Below, one piece after another: positions 40,140 to 51,732 of a stretch of 64,000 bases of DNA (position 1 is its first letter; every line of letters starts with the position of its first letter). The translations under genes were made by a program, and so were the position numbers. This stretch comes from Reticulitermes speratus (lineage: Eukaryota > Arthropoda > Insecta > Blattodea > Rhinotermitidae), in contig JAJKFL010000004.1 of NCBI GenBank assembly GCA_021186555.1, positions 6,190,001-6,254,000 of the forward strand, in the 5' to 3' direction. Under the pieces are notes generated by a model. The model was not told the DNA's origin. It did no database searches and saw nothing but the letters and a program-made list of their open reading frames with translations.

Positions 40140-40745
40140 TTCAATCAACCTGTTGGTCAATCGGTTATCCAGTCAGCCAGTTCTACAGTCATCAGATCAT
40201 CAATAACTCGTGCGACTGGTCATGCCGTCATTTGGGCAGTGTGTTGTTCGATCAGACATTGACTGAAACTGTCTTCACACTAAACAGTCACTGACTTAGC
40301 CAACCGGTTATCTGAAAGCCAGTCAGCCTGCTAGCAGCTGGTCAAGTAAGTCTGATAGTTGGCCGTGCCATGGCTCGGGCAGTTAGTCGCCGGCCTTTCA
40401 CCGCGGGGCCCAGGTTCGATGCCGGGTTAGTCCATGTGGGATTTGTGGTGGACAATGTGACACTGGGACAGGTTTTTCCCCTAGTACTTCGCGTTTCTTC
40501 TGTCAGTTTCATTCCACAGGTGTTCCATTACACGTAAAAACGAAAAACAAACTTCATCACAGGGTTACACAATAAGCCTCAAGGCTGCGGTGCGTCCGTA
40601 GCGTCCGCTGCGGAGCCCTTCATCACAAAAAAAAACAGTCTGCTAGTTAACCAGACAGCCAGCGTTATTCAGCCACTGCGTCTCTCAGTCAGTCACTGCC
40701 AGTGAGTTAGCCAGCCAGCTATTAAACAGCGCAGTCAGTCAAACA
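40140..40745. repeat. Cryptic CAGTCAGCC-rich repeat, split by SINE_A
   Basis: Irregularly spaced CAGTCAGCCAG-like words (CCAGTCAGCCAGTTC, AGCCAGTCAGCCTG, CTCAGTCAGTCACTGCCAGT, TTAGCCAGCCAGC) occur on both sides of the SINE at 40361-40637 and nowhere else in the window at this density. This looks like a decayed simple-sequence array that predates the SINE. Confidence 0.5.
40361..40637 (+). mobile_element. SINE_A, full length
   Basis: GGCCGTGCCATGGCTCGGGC head, B box AGGTTCGATGCCGG, CCATGTGGGATTTGTGGTGG, GACACTGGGACAGG, CTTCATCACAGGGTTACACA, AAGGCTGCGGTGCGTCCG, GCTGCGGAGCCCTTCATC and A tail. TSD GTCTGATAGTT (40350-40360) and GTCTGCTAGTT (40638-40648). Confidence 0.92.
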
Positions 40746-40845
40746 ATCATTACGTCACCAAGTCTCAGTTATATGAAATACAACGTGCACACGCGTTTAC
40801 ACATTTCCGCCCCGTGCATAAAACCAAGTTTAACCCTTGAAAGCC

Positions 40846-41000
40846 CAGTGGTTATTTACACATCACCAGATTTAACATTATAAATTCTACCTTCTGCCAA
40901 GAATGTGTATTTGTGTGTTTTGTATGGAAGTCTGAACAAAGGGCGAAAATTTCCCTGCACAGCATAACCTAGCTCGTTTAAACAACCCAGATGGTGTGTT
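40846..41000. mobile_element. Possible piggyBac-type MITE left end
   Basis: TTTAACCCTTGAAAGCCCAG resembles the CCCTTTRAAGYCT end after a TTAA-like target. Downstream GAATGTGTATTTGTGTG and GTATGGAAGTCTGAAC lack firm matches. The right end is not found. Confidence 0.3.
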
Positions 41001-41058
41001 TACTGCGCGGTAAGAGCTCAGTCTTTAAATATAATTGAGATTAATCCTAGTCTTCAGA

Positions 41059-41300
41059 GGCGGCCTTGCCATGGAATCAAGCGGTCAGCGGCCGGCCTCT
41101 CACCGTGGACATTCGAGTTGGTCGCGGGTCAGTCCATGTGAGATTTGTGATGGACAAAGTGGCAATGGGGCAGTTTTTTGTCCGAGTACTTCGGTTTTTT
41201 CCTGTCAGTATCATTCCACCATTGGTCCATACTCATCTTCATCGACATGTTGCTCTTAACCGAAGGACAAACGGACGAAGGCTGAGAACATCCAGAAACT
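41059..41300 (+). mobile_element. SINE_A, diverged
   Basis: GGCGGCCTTGCCATGGAATC, CGGCCGGCCTCTCACCGTGG, GGTCGCGGGTCAGTCCATG, GATTTGTGATGGACAAAGTG, GCAATGGGGCAG, CCGAGTACTTCGG, CCTGTCAGTATCATTCCACC. The 3' GC-rich module is not recognisable. Deletions in the B-box region indicate an old copy. Confidence 0.8.
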
Positions 41301-42301
41301 AGTTCTCTTTCCCAAGTCGGGGAGCCCTGCACAGAAAGTAGTTTCTTAGTATTCACATTACGTTAATGCGCAACTGGGCTAGTGCTTGTGTAGACAATAA
41401 GAAACAACAGCAAGAGGACCGAGCAGCCGGACAAGGGAACGTAGATAAGTTCCCCGCCGCGCCTTCAAGAATGCTACTTGACCCGGCAAGACACGCTTCT
41501 CCTTTCCTGGTTATCGGCTCCACAGCTGAGACAATCGGCTTTTTGTTCATCGCGCTCTGAACGTGTGTCCGGTTGGTTACCAGATATCAGCAGCACACTG
41601 ACTCACGCATTCGCTCACTAAACCACGCAACGCCGTGATAGCTAATCTAATAACTGCTTAATTCACTGTTCCCTCCCTTACTAAGTGGCAGGTTGATTGG
41701 TTGGCCACGTAAGTCTGAGTGACATCACTCAATAACCAAACTAATTACCTCATATAGATAGATTTTGGTCTCGGGGCTGACGCCATCCTGTAGTATGACA
41801 GGTGGTCACCAGTGTTGGAGAAACTTGCTGCCACCATCTTCAAGACAAAGATGGAGGCAGTAAGTACATCAGACTTTGTTAATAACCGCTCACCAGAATA
41901 CACCGTGTCACAGTCCAAATAAGCTAAATCCTCAAAGCCGTGAAAACTCATATACCATACACAGATACTCCCCACCTTAGGCCATTTCAAGTGACGCAAT
42001 TTTCAAAAAGTAAAAAAAAAAAAATTTTTTGAAACGCGCGACGAATTTTTCCTGGCGGGAATGAAAGCACAACGAGGCGAAGGTGGCAGGAGAATACTGT
42101 TGGGTGACAGACGTGGCGGGGCGGTCATGCTGAGGCCGAACAAGTTCCAGTGTGTCGGAGTTTGGATTTCAACTGGACTCCCTTTGTCTACATATATACG
42201 TGTAGTTGACCACATGTACACTCAATTACGACTTGACCAAAATTCGACTTGCGCCGGATCTTCCGGAACGTAAGTACTGCGTAAGTCGGAGTGCCTGTAA
42301 C
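41301..42301. other. GC-rich unassigned block; Penelope-like scrap at 41775-41850
   Basis: 41366-41560 is noticeably GC-rich with overlapping 64-65 codon frames on both strands and no recognised product; it could be exon, promoter or repeat. 41775-41850 (GCTGACGCCATCCTGTAG, GTTGGAGAAACTTGCTGCCA, CCATCTTCAAG) resembles Penelope-like termini on the minus strand. 42190-42300 has GTAAGTCGGAGTGCCTGTAA, which recalls a MITE end without a partner. Confidence 0.35.
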
Positions 42302-43232
42302 GAACTAAAGCAGGTTTAGAACATAATGACAGCGCCAAACTAAAGCAGGTTTATAAAGGCATAATGCCAGGGCCAAACTAAAGCAGGTTTAGAACATAAT
42401 GACAGTGCCAAACTAAAGCAGGTTTATAAGGGCATAATGCCAGGGCCAAACTAAAGCAGGTTTATAGGGGCATAATGCCAGCGCCAAACTAAAGCAGGTT
42501 TAGAAGGGCATAATGCCAGGGCCAAACTAAAGCAGGTTTAGAACATAATGACAGTGCCAAACTAAAGTAGGTTTATAAGGGCACAATGCCAGGGCCAAAC
42601 TAAAGCAGGTTTAGAAGGCCATAATGCCAGGGCCAAACTAAAGCAGGTTTAGAAGGGCATAATGCCAGGGCCAAACTAAAGCAGGTTTAGAACATAATGA
42701 CAGCGCCAAACTAAAGCAGGTTTATAGGGGCATAATGCCAGCGCCAAACTAAAGCAGGTTTATTAGGGCATAATGCCAGGGCCAAACTAAAGCAGGTTTA
42801 GAACATAATGGCAGTGCCAAACTAAAGCAGGTTTAGAACATGACAGCGCCAAACTAAAGCAGGTTTAGAAGGGCATAATGCCAGGGCCAAACTAAAGCAG
42901 GTTTAGAACATAATGACAGTGCCAAACTAAAGCAGGTTTATAAAGGCATAATGCCAGGGCCAAACTAAAGCAGGTTTATAGGGGCATAATGCCAGCGCCA
43001 AACTAAAGCAGGTTTAGAAGGGCATAATGCCAGGGCCAAACTAAAGCAGGTTTAGAAGGGCATAATGTCAGGGCCAAACTAAAGCAGGTTTAGAACATAA
43101 TGACAGCGCCAAACTAAAGCAGGTTTATAAGGGCACAATGCCAGGGCCAAACTAAAGCAGGTTTAGAAGGGCATAATGTCAGGGCCAAACTAAAACAGGT
43201 TTAGAAGGGCATAATGGCAGCGCCAAACTAAA
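42302..43232. repeat. 34/38-bp minisatellite, about 25 units
   Basis: All units share CCAAACTAAAGCAGGTTTA. Two length classes alternate irregularly: a long form with AGAAGGGCATAATGCCAGGG and a short form with GAACATAATGACAGYG. I count 25 units plus a partial last one. The long form contains a small palindromic-looking GGGCATAATGCC. Internal rearrangement by unequal exchange is implied by the mixed order. Confidence 0.95.
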
Positions 43233-45807
43233 ACATCATCACATTCCATAAGACACAAACGTATACAATGCAGAGAAAACTACTGCTACTTCACGATAAA
43301 CTACAAACATACTCCAATAGCAGTAAACGAAGCCTTAAAGCCTTACAGTACACATTAACATGACCACAGCCACACTGCGGATCGTTTCAAACAGTATCAC
43401 TTAACAGCTGGGGCCTATCAACTACCGAAGTACTCGTGTGGGATGTCATCAGAAAAGTGATGTCGATATCGCATCGCAGAACTTCCTCAGTGAATGAAGC
43501 CATCGCATCACGCGAATGAGTTCCGTTAATGCAAAAGGTATGGCGGATTGTTGTACAATTGCTTTACTTCTAGCTCCGTGATCTGCTAAACTCCATAATG
43601 CGATTAACTCAAGAGAGTTATTCATCCGTACAGAAATAAGAACTGACTGGAGCGGCACCTTTTACTTTAAGTCATTAATGGGCTCTCTAACGTTGAATCA
43701 GGAAAACTAAAACCTTCACGCGGTCTCGATTACTTTGATAATTATCGACCATTCAGTGGGCAGTAAACTGATGGAAAGACACGTGGAGACTGCTACAGCT
43801 TCTCTATTTGGGGATGAATTCAACTATATGCATTATGGGTGTAAATTCTGTCTTATGGTGTAGGCCAGAGACAGTGGAGTTTCTCGCTGCCTGGCGTCAG
43901 GTTTAGGTCACTTTTCTTTTAGGAAATGAAGCCAACCCGCTCTTCGTTTCTCCAATAAGCTAGTGGGCTTCATACAACATCTGCTGCTACACATTTGTGT
44001 ACGAATTTCTTAGCTTGCATGTAGTTTCAACAGCAACACAAATGACAATTTCGTTTCTAAATATCGTCTCTAATTTTCTCTGTGTACTAAACGGTCCGAA
44101 CTGATCGACAGGATAGCATAATGTTGTTTGTTTTGTTCTTCTACCTATTTCTTTCTGGTAACCGTACTTTTCGGTATTCGGCGACGATGCTGCAGACGAA
44201 CTTTCCCTACAAGTTCGGATAGAACCCAGGCATACTAATTCTGTACGAATGGACGAGCACTGAGGCTGTGCTTCAAAACCACTGCGAGCTCTAAGACGCC
44301 AAGTCCTCAAAAGAGAAAAACAAAGTGCTGACTCCAGCTGAACATTTAGTAATGTTTTTAGGGTTTCTGCAGGTCTGACACCCAACAGCTGTGCAGCTTA
44401 GATGAGTAACCGTCAAGCTTGATAAATTTCCGAAACTGACTTTGACATCTTTAAGCAACCATACATTGTATGGGGGCGGACTCGATTCACCGCCTCTTTT
44501 AAAAATTTGAGCCGCTGCTACGTAAGAAATGACTGCCTAGCAATCACAAAGCCTCGAATCCAAGGTTCGATAGGATTACGAATATGAGAGGTCAATCTTC
44601 CTCATCCCTACAATTCTTGCCCAAACTGAGTTGTTCCGGCGTTTACAGGCAAACAAAATTAGTCAGACTGTTGTGAAAAACAAAGTGAGCTTGTCTTACG
44701 AGAATCTGAGACACTTGCGTCTAAATTATATGAAGGTAGAGCACGTACAGATCGCTGCTCTGTACTAGCTTTGTTTTTTACTGTTTAATTAATTTATTTA
44801 TTTATTTATTTATTTATTGCAAATTAACCGAAGGAACGGTCAGTACAAGACTTCGTCCCGTGTCCGCAGTACATATTACTCCATACTTACAGCACACAGA
44901 TTGACATCATAGGTAAAAGGGATTATTTATTAAAACGTATTTACACGGAAGCCTTTGTGAAATAACAATTAGTGATCAGTGCTTAATTTTTCTTAACATC
45001 ACTGGAGCAGATACAAGAACAGAGTGTGGATTCAACTTGTATAAACTGCTCAAAACAAATCAGTCTATAGTGCCGTGTGACTATTTATTTAAATCAACGT
45101 CCCTCCGCCCCCCCCCCCCCCAAGCACACCCTCGTAACCCTAAGAGTCACACCTACCCAGAAGAGCACAGCCGAAGCAAAAAATCTGAAGAAAGAAGATA
45201 ATATGTTCGGATACAATAAACAAAGTGATGGCAGAAAAACAATTACCTGGTGGAAAGGAACTGTCAAGAGGTTCCATACGTTAAATATAGATAAAATTGG
45301 TGCGAATTAGTCAATAGATAAAATCAGTCATCATCAGCAATGCCAGCTGACTACTCGGTCGGTGCCATGGTTCGGCATGTCTAGTGTGTAGGGGAAAGCT
45401 GGCTCGTGCCATATGTCACATCCCAACCATCTAAATCAGGCACTGTTTGCCCTCCCCGACCTCTGAACTCTGAATTAAGACTTCCGCGCACCAAGGCTAA
45501 CAGGCATGCTCATGGTATTGTGTTTCCTGAGCCTCATGTTACCCTATGCCGACCAGTGACCGTGGATTAACAGTCAAGCTCCATGGGTTATTAACCCTTA
45601 TGCTTTTATAGGGCCAGGTGGGCAGAGGTCAAATAGTCAAAGATAAAGCACACACACGCGGAGGGGCAAATTTACGTGCATGAAATAATCACGAATGTCC
45701 TTGCCATGTAACTGCCTTACATTGCCGGTTACAGTTTAGTTCAACATCACGATTATACGTATTGCATGCCTCTAATTCTGTCTGGGGTTAAGCGGCATAC
45801 AGAACGT
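43233..45807. other. Long quiet stretch without gene; TTTA and poly-C runs
   Basis: The longest segment without recognised interspersed repeats. (TTTA)n lies at about 44786-44818 and a poly-C run at 45108-45121. The longest frame is 132 codons on the minus strand at 43987-44385, with no domain, membrane or signal features I can name. If a host exon exists in the window, this is one of the more likely places, but nothing in the sequence shows it. Confidence 0.4.
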
Positions 45808-47454
45808 TGCTCTTATAGTAAAAGAGTTCAACAGACACTAGCAAAGGTACGTCTAATGGCTGTCTGCTTATGGTAAAAGGATTCAAAAGACACTAGCAAA
45901 GGTAGGTCTAATGGCTGTCTGCTTATGGTAAAAGGATTCAAAAGACACTAGCAAATGTAGGTCTAATGGCTGTCTCCTAATTGTAAAATAATTCAACAGA
46001 CACTAGCAAAGGTACATCTAACGGCTGTCTGCTTATGGTAAAAGATTCAAAAGACACTAGCAAAGGTAGGTCTAATGGCTGTCTGCTTATGGTAAAAGGA
46101 TTCAAAAGACACTAGCAAAGGTAGGTCTAATGGTTGTCTCCTAATTGTAAAATAATTCAACAGATACTAGCAAATGTACTCTAACGGCTGTCTGCTTATG
46201 CAAAAGGATTCAACAGACACTAGCAAAGTATGTCTAATGGCTGTCTGCTTATGGTAAAAGGATTCAACAGACACTAGCAAAGGTATGTCTAATGGCTGTC
46301 TGCTTATGGTAAAAGGATTCAACAGACACTAGCAAAGGTAGATCTAACGGCTGTCTTCTTATGGTAAAATAATTCAACAGACACTAGCAAAGGTAGGTCT
46401 AACGGCTGTCTGCTTATGGTAAAATAATTCAACAGACACTAGCAAAGGTAGATCTAACGGCTGTCTTCTTATGGTAAAATAATTCAACAGACACTAGCAA
46501 AGGTAGGTCTAACGGCTGTCTGCTTATGGTAAAAGGATTCAACAGACACTAGCAAAGGTAGGTCTAACGGCTGTCTGCTTATGGTAAAATACTTCAACAG
46601 ACACTAGCAAAGGTAGGTCTAACGGCTATCTGCTTATGGTAAAATACTTCAACAGACAATAGCAAAGGTAGGTCTAACGGCTGTCTGCTTATGGTAAAAT
46701 ACTTCAACAGACACTAGCAAAGGTAGATCTAACGGCTGTCTGCTTATGGTAAAATACTTCAACAGACACTAGCAAAGGTAGGTCTAACGGCTGTCTGCTT
46801 ATGGTAAAATACTTCAACAGACAATAGCAAAGGTAGGCCTAACGGCTGTCTGCTTATGGTAAAAGGATTCAACAGACACTAGCAAGGTAGTCTAACGGCT
46901 GTCTGCTTATGGTAAAATACTTCAACAGACACTAGCAAAGGTAGGTCTAACGGCTGTCTGCTTATGGTAAAATACTTCAACAGACACTAGCAAAGGTAGG
47001 TCTAACGCTGTCTGCTTATGGTAAAATACTTCAACAGACAATAGCAAAGGTAGTCTAACGGCTGTCTGCTTATGGTTAAAAGGATTCAACAGACACTAGC
47101 AAAGGTAGGTCTAACGGCTGTCTGCCTATGGTAAAAGGATTCAACAGACACTAGCAAAGGTAGGTCTAACGGCTGTCTGCTTATGGTAAAATACTTCAAC
47201 AGACACTAGCAAAGGTAGGTCTAACGGCTGTCTGCTTATGGTAAAATACTTCAACAGACACTAGCAAAGGTAGGTCTAACGGCTGTCTGCTTATGGTAAA
47301 AGGATTCAACAGACACTAGCAAAGGTAGGTCTAACGGCTGTCTGCTTATGGTAAAATACTTCAACAGACACTAGCAAAGGTAGGTCTAACGGCTGTCTGC
47401 TTATGGTAAAATACTTCAACAGACACTAGCAAAGGTAGGTCTAACAGCTGTCTC
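45808..47454. repeat. 55-bp minisatellite, about 30 units
   Basis: Unit: CTTATGGTAAAATACTTCAA, CAGACACTAGCAAAGGTAGG, TCTAACGGCTGTCTG. Three unit classes differ at the position after GTAAAA: AGGATTCAA, TAATTCAA and TACTTCAA. The first third is mostly the AGGATT and TAATT classes with CTAATGGC and AAAAGACAC variants; from about 46580 the TACTTC class dominates, interspersed with AGGATT units. A few units carry 1-2 bp deletions. Confidence 0.95.
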
Positions 47455-47796
47455 CTTTACATCTCACACACGCAGCATTAGCCCTTCTCTAGTAACAAAT
47501 TTCGAAAGCATATGCTGACAAAGAACCTTTCAAACAGAATTCACAAACCTATTTTTCTATTGCACAGATGATATAATTGTTATTTTTATTGTTGTTGTCA
47601 CTATTATTATGTTGCTGTTGTTAGAAACTGTCTCTGCGTTAAATTTTTAATGCATAACCTCAAAGTTCCAAACAGTCATTTTTGTAATATTTGACTTACA
47701 AACAACCCTTAATACAAAATATATAGGTATGCCGTGTTGTTATTACCGAGTTATGGCGTTGGGTTCGCTTCTACAAGCGTAGGGTCTATGCCAAAT

Positions 47797-48510
47797 TTAA
47801 CATTGCCATGTTCCGTGCAGTAAACTAGTTCACAACATTTATTTCAACAACTGCACAACAATAAAATGGCAATAGTTTATATGATACTCCCACAAGTTTC
47901 GGCCTACAACGGCCATGTTCACGGAGGCAGTTAAAAAAGGAAACAGTGGTGATGGCTAATTATGTTAGAGATGTGCAGATATAAAAATTTTACATTTGCA
48001 GTTGTTGGAATAAATATTGTGAACTAGTTTACTGCATGCATAATGTTAAATATGCAAAGGCCCAACAGGCAAAAACAATTTACAATTACAAACGCACATA
48101 GAAAAAGTTGTACAAGACCAATGGGGCTATTTGGTATAATAAGATTTGCAAGAGTAAACAACTGACACCCATATATATCAATATCAGAACAAAAAGAAGC
48201 AACAAACAATATCAATACTAAACATGCTGCCAAGTAATATAGACCAAACCAGGAACTGAAATACCGTTACATGAAAAAAAAAAGTCAATGAACAATTACA
48301 TAAGATACACTTAGAATGTGCAAAACAAAGGTAAAAAATTGAGCTTTATATCTGCACATCTCTGATGTAATTAGCCATAAGGACAATTTCCTTCGATAAC
48401 CACTTCCCTGAAGATGGCCATTGTAAGACGAAACATGTAGAAGTGTCATATATTATAAACTATTGTCTCTTAATTGTTGTTCAGTTGTTGGAATATTGTG
48501 GCCTAGGCCA
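47797..48510. mobile_element. Penelope-like complex foldback
   Basis: Three nested inverted relations: 47800-47853 against 47995-48050 (TGCAGTAAACTAGTTCACAA and its complement); 47831-47930 against 48406-48503 (TTTCAACAACTGCACAACAA versus the complement of ATTGTTGTTCAGTTGTTGGA); 47930-47995 against 48335-48400 (GATGGCTAATTATGTTAGAG versus the complement of CTGATGTAATTAGCCATAAG). Hammerhead-like cores occur at 47888-47922 (minus) and 48411-48443 (plus, CUGAAGA ... CGAAACAUGUA with AAGUG/CACUU helix I partners offset by one base). Coding sequence is absent. Confidence 0.65.
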
Positions 48511-48759
48511 AATTTCGCGCCAGACAGTCACGTTGTTCAAAAACTAAAATGGATGAAACGTGGACATACATACAAGGATGGTGATTTCATAAGCCTCCTA
48601 TTTCCTTAAGTAGTATTAGTTTATACTATTTAAATTTCCTGGAGTGTACTGGGTACATCGATGCCGACTGCGTAGGTGCCCAGGGGCCCGGACACCCACC
48701 GAACAATGTCAGTAGTTCTAAACTTCCCTTACCGTCCAGCTTTTAAAACAAACACTTCA

Positions 48760-49477
48760 GGAGCTTTCGCAACACAACTGCGAAAAGCACCTAATGTCTT
48801 CGTCAAGTCAGTTCCCACCGTACGGATTTTCGTGAACCAACATTATACTAGGGATTTGTACTGTCTCTCAGATTCAAATTTTTGTTAAAATATCACAAAA
48901 ATAATAGACACATTACTTGAAGGCCCAGGTAAACTTAAGTCTACCTGAATTCTTCTTGGGTAGATAAAAGCTTCAGAAAAGGAAAAGCTGTACAGATAAT
49001 CAAAAGAGACATTACGTCAAATTAATTTTTTCCAAAAACCGTGCCGTTTATGATAGAATTGCAAGAAATGCGGCAATGCAGGGAGGCCAAATAAATTGCT
49101 GACCATCTGCCAGCACAATATGGCGCCACAAAAATTCCAGTTGCATGCCGGGTAATTAAGGCAGAAATACAAAACTGTGGTCTGACCACGGTCAGATGTA
49201 AGAAAACTGAGCATCTACGCAACAAATTAACTGCCAATGTGCTCGTTTAGCCGAATTGTACCCATATACAGACCATGAACGAGCACTGTTCCCATTCTGT
49301 AATGTTCGTGAATCGTACAGAAGTAAATGAGTGAAGACAGTGTCAATTGGTTTACAACACAGGCACCTAGAATTTTTAAAATCATAAAAGTGAACACTAG
49401 GTGGACAAAACAGGATATAAAGACCCGAAAGCGCCTCAGTGTTACGATATATCTATATGCATTTCCTATCTTATTTG
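48760..49477 (-). mobile_element. Family C repeat, diverged
   Basis: CTTTCGCAACACAACTGCGA, AAAGCACCTAATGTCTTCG, GAATTCTTCTTGGGTAGATA, CCAAAAACCGTGCCGTTTAT, GATAGAATTGC and, after unrelated sequence, GCGCCTCAGTGTTACGATAT, then gcatttcctatcttatttg. Order matches the family in minus orientation, but 49080-49430 is not alignable. It is an old or composite copy. Confidence 0.55.
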
Positions 49478-49860
49478 TGACTCAAAACTCCTAAAAGTAA
49501 ACAATACCGAATAGAACACCTTTCTAATTAGTTCAGTGTAATGTGGTCAACTGCTTAATGTGTATCTGAAAAATCTTCAAAAGAAATTTAAATTGTTAAG
49601 AAACATGGCGCTGAAAAAAATATGCCAAATAATCTGTAATGCAGACCAGAGCACCCGCTAAATTTCTGACAATTCCGCGGCCACGACTGGACCAACCTTT
49701 TGCGTTAAATCAGAAATTCGGGCAACAATCGAAGAAGCGGTTACTTTCAGCGAGTAGAGTTTTGATAATCCGCAGTAGGGAACGCGTTTTTAAAATAACA
49801 ACCCCATATCAGATACGTAAAAATTATACTGATATCTTTTCGATACATTATAAGAAGCGT
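49478..49860. other. No gene recognised
   Basis: A 127-codon frame starting at 49639 runs into the downstream SINE; its unique half shows no domain. Confidence 0.35.
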
Positions 49861-49870
49861 AACTATGTTA

Positions 49871-50130
49871 GGGCCGTGCCATGGCTCAGGCGGTTAGTAG
49901 CCGGCCTCTCACCGCGGAGGTCCAGGTTCGATCCCGGGTCAGTCCATGTGGGATTTGTGGTGGACAAAGTGGCATTGGGACAGGTTTTCCCCTGTCAATT
50001 TCATTCCACCGGTGCTCCGTGACAAGGAAAAACGAAAAAAATTATCATCATCATTACAGGGTTGCACAATAAGCCTCAAGGCTGCGGTGCGTCCGTAGCA
50101 TCTGCTGCGGGGCCCTTCAGCAAAAAAAAA
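49871..50130 (+). mobile_element. SINE_A, nearly full length, perfect 10-bp target duplication
   Basis: Complete head and 3' module. It lacks about 20 bp (the TCCGAGTACTTCGG segment) between GGGACAGG and CCCCTGTCAATTTC. TSD AACTATGTTA at 49861-49870 and 50131-50140. Confidence 0.93.
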
Positions 50131-50317
50131 AACTATGTTACATTCGCGTAAGAAAACATAACCGAATATGCGGTTTCGTATGGATGGAACCGTGAAGACG
50201 TTAACAGACCGTAGGACTGCACAGTCTATTCTTAACGCTAGATTAACAGTACAGTTCAGGTTTAAGGCTTCAACGGCCGCGACAATGAAGATAAGTCGTC
50301 TGAGATCTGACACTATG

Positions 50318-50412
50318 TAGTCTGACAGACACACCGATATTTTGGAGGAACGTCCTCTCTGTAACCCAACATCAGAGTAGCATCTGAAACGTCACACGGC
50401 GTCACATTTCAA
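50318..50412 (-). mobile_element. Penelope-like terminal fragment
   Basis: GACAGACACACCGATATTTT, GGAGGAACGTCCTCTCTGTA, ACCCAACATCAGAGTAGCAT, then GAAACGTCACACGGCGTCAC. The minus strand gives CUGAUGU..., with the GGAC/GTCC stem intact and the GAAAC decayed. Confidence 0.45.
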
Positions 50413-50791
50413 AATACACTTATCTTAAACAGTGTACATATATATTTCGCTTTATTAATTTTCCCTTTGCGAGTGGGTGGCCGCCAATCTGAAGCCCTGC
50501 ACATGCGAAGAGGTCCTCGCAGCGAGGCGGGTTGCAGACGCGGGTTATTGTGTTTTCTACGCAGCAGCCTGTATTGATTTCAGAGTCAGGCTGTCTCTTC
50601 GCTCAGACGTCGTCTTGTTCACGGGTACCACAAAACGCACCGGGTGTGACACCTCCACTGTCTCTGTACTTACAGGTTTCCATCTGTACCCGTAACCGTT
50701 ACTGTCGAAAATACTCGACAGCGACCTTTCATACCCCAGTGTTTGTTCCTTAACACTTCTAACGGCTCTCAAACACTGAGTGTGCTAATGT
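50413..50791. other. No gene recognised
   Basis: GC-rich patch 50470-50560 with overlapping frames of about 72 codons. No domain found. Confidence 0.35.
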
Positions 50792-50803
50792 CCGGAAATG
50801 ATT

Positions 50804-51063
50804 ATTTTTTCCCAATGGCTCGACAGCCCCTTGGGGGCCTAGGCCGTCTCATTTTTCAAGGCTTCACGATCACTTTTTAGACACGCCACACTCGGTAGGA
50901 CTCCTCTGACGAGGGACCAGCCCGTCGCAGAGACCTCTACCTTACAACACACAACACTCACAAGAGACAGACATCCATGCCCTAGGCGGGATTCGAACCC
51001 ACAATCCCAGTAAGCGAGCGGCCGTAGACCCACGCCTTAGACCGCGCGGCCACTGGGATCGGC
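50804..51063 (-). mobile_element. SINE_B1, full length
   Basis: Head complement ends GCGGCCACTGGGATCGG at 51062. B box GGGTTCGAATCCC. Tail GAGACGGCCTAGGCCCCCAA, GGGCTGTCGAGCCATTGG. Probable TSD CCGGAAATGATT (50792-50803) and CCGGAAAAGTTT (51064-51075), imperfect. Confidence 0.9.
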
Positions 51064-51299
51064 CCGGAAAAGTTTAGTCTCCTTTAAGTATTTACAAAAC
51101 ACAAAAATTAATACATTTTACTATGCCATCACTATGATCGTGTCCGACTTTTCTTCCACTTGTCCATGTTTTTGCCTGTCCCCTACCCCCGGTCCCTAGG
51201 GGCAAATGTCGCGATACTGCCTCAAGTCAGGCCACGACACTATCCAACCACACAACTTCCATCTAACTATTCATCAGTCATCCTACAGCATGACGTTAT

Positions 51300-51545
51300 A
51301 TACCCTCAGAGACACATACTAACTAAAACCACGGACCAGAGACCTTGAAAGACATTCATGGAACCGGAAGATCAACTAATGTTTCCCCAACAGCCTACCA
51401 CTTGTCCACATCCTGAGCCACATTGAAGCAGTCCAACTCCCACATACTATTTCTTCCAAGATCCACTCAAATATTATCTTCCCGTCTGCGCTTAGGCCTT
51501 CCAAGTTGTCTCTTTCCATCAGGTTTCCCCACCAAAACCCCTATT
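51300..51545 (-). pseudogene. RTE-like LINE C-terminus and 3' end
   Basis: The minus strand reads VGKPDGKRQLGRPKRRREDN, then a stop, then a decayed ..NVAQDVDKW.. and CTTCCGGTTCCATGAATG, a CAAGGTCTCTGGTCC 3' region. Same family as 14636 and 25085. Region 51076-51299 before it and 51546-51732 after it show nothing definable. Confidence 0.6.
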
Positions 51546-51732
51546 CTCTCTCACGCATGCCACACTCACGCCCGTATCATCGTCCGTGATTTAACATAAC
51601 GTTTGGTGAGGAGTGCAGACCATTAAGCTCCTCATTATCCAGTTTCCTCCAACCTCGTTTTAGGCCCCCATAATAAGCAAGCTACTGACAGCATTGTTAA
51701 ATAAACAACGAATAAAAAGTAGTCTTAGTCTT

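Noticed and set aside
42302..43232. CRISPR-like array
   Set aside because: Spacers between the conserved CCAAACTAAAGCAGG cores are themselves repeated in two classes; this is a minisatellite in an animal genome. The 45808, 19046 and 62370 arrays were rejected for the same reason.
43987..44385. 132-codon minus-strand frame as host exon
   Set aside because: No domain, no splice-site support, no codon pattern I can defend; length is compatible with chance in a 64-kb window.
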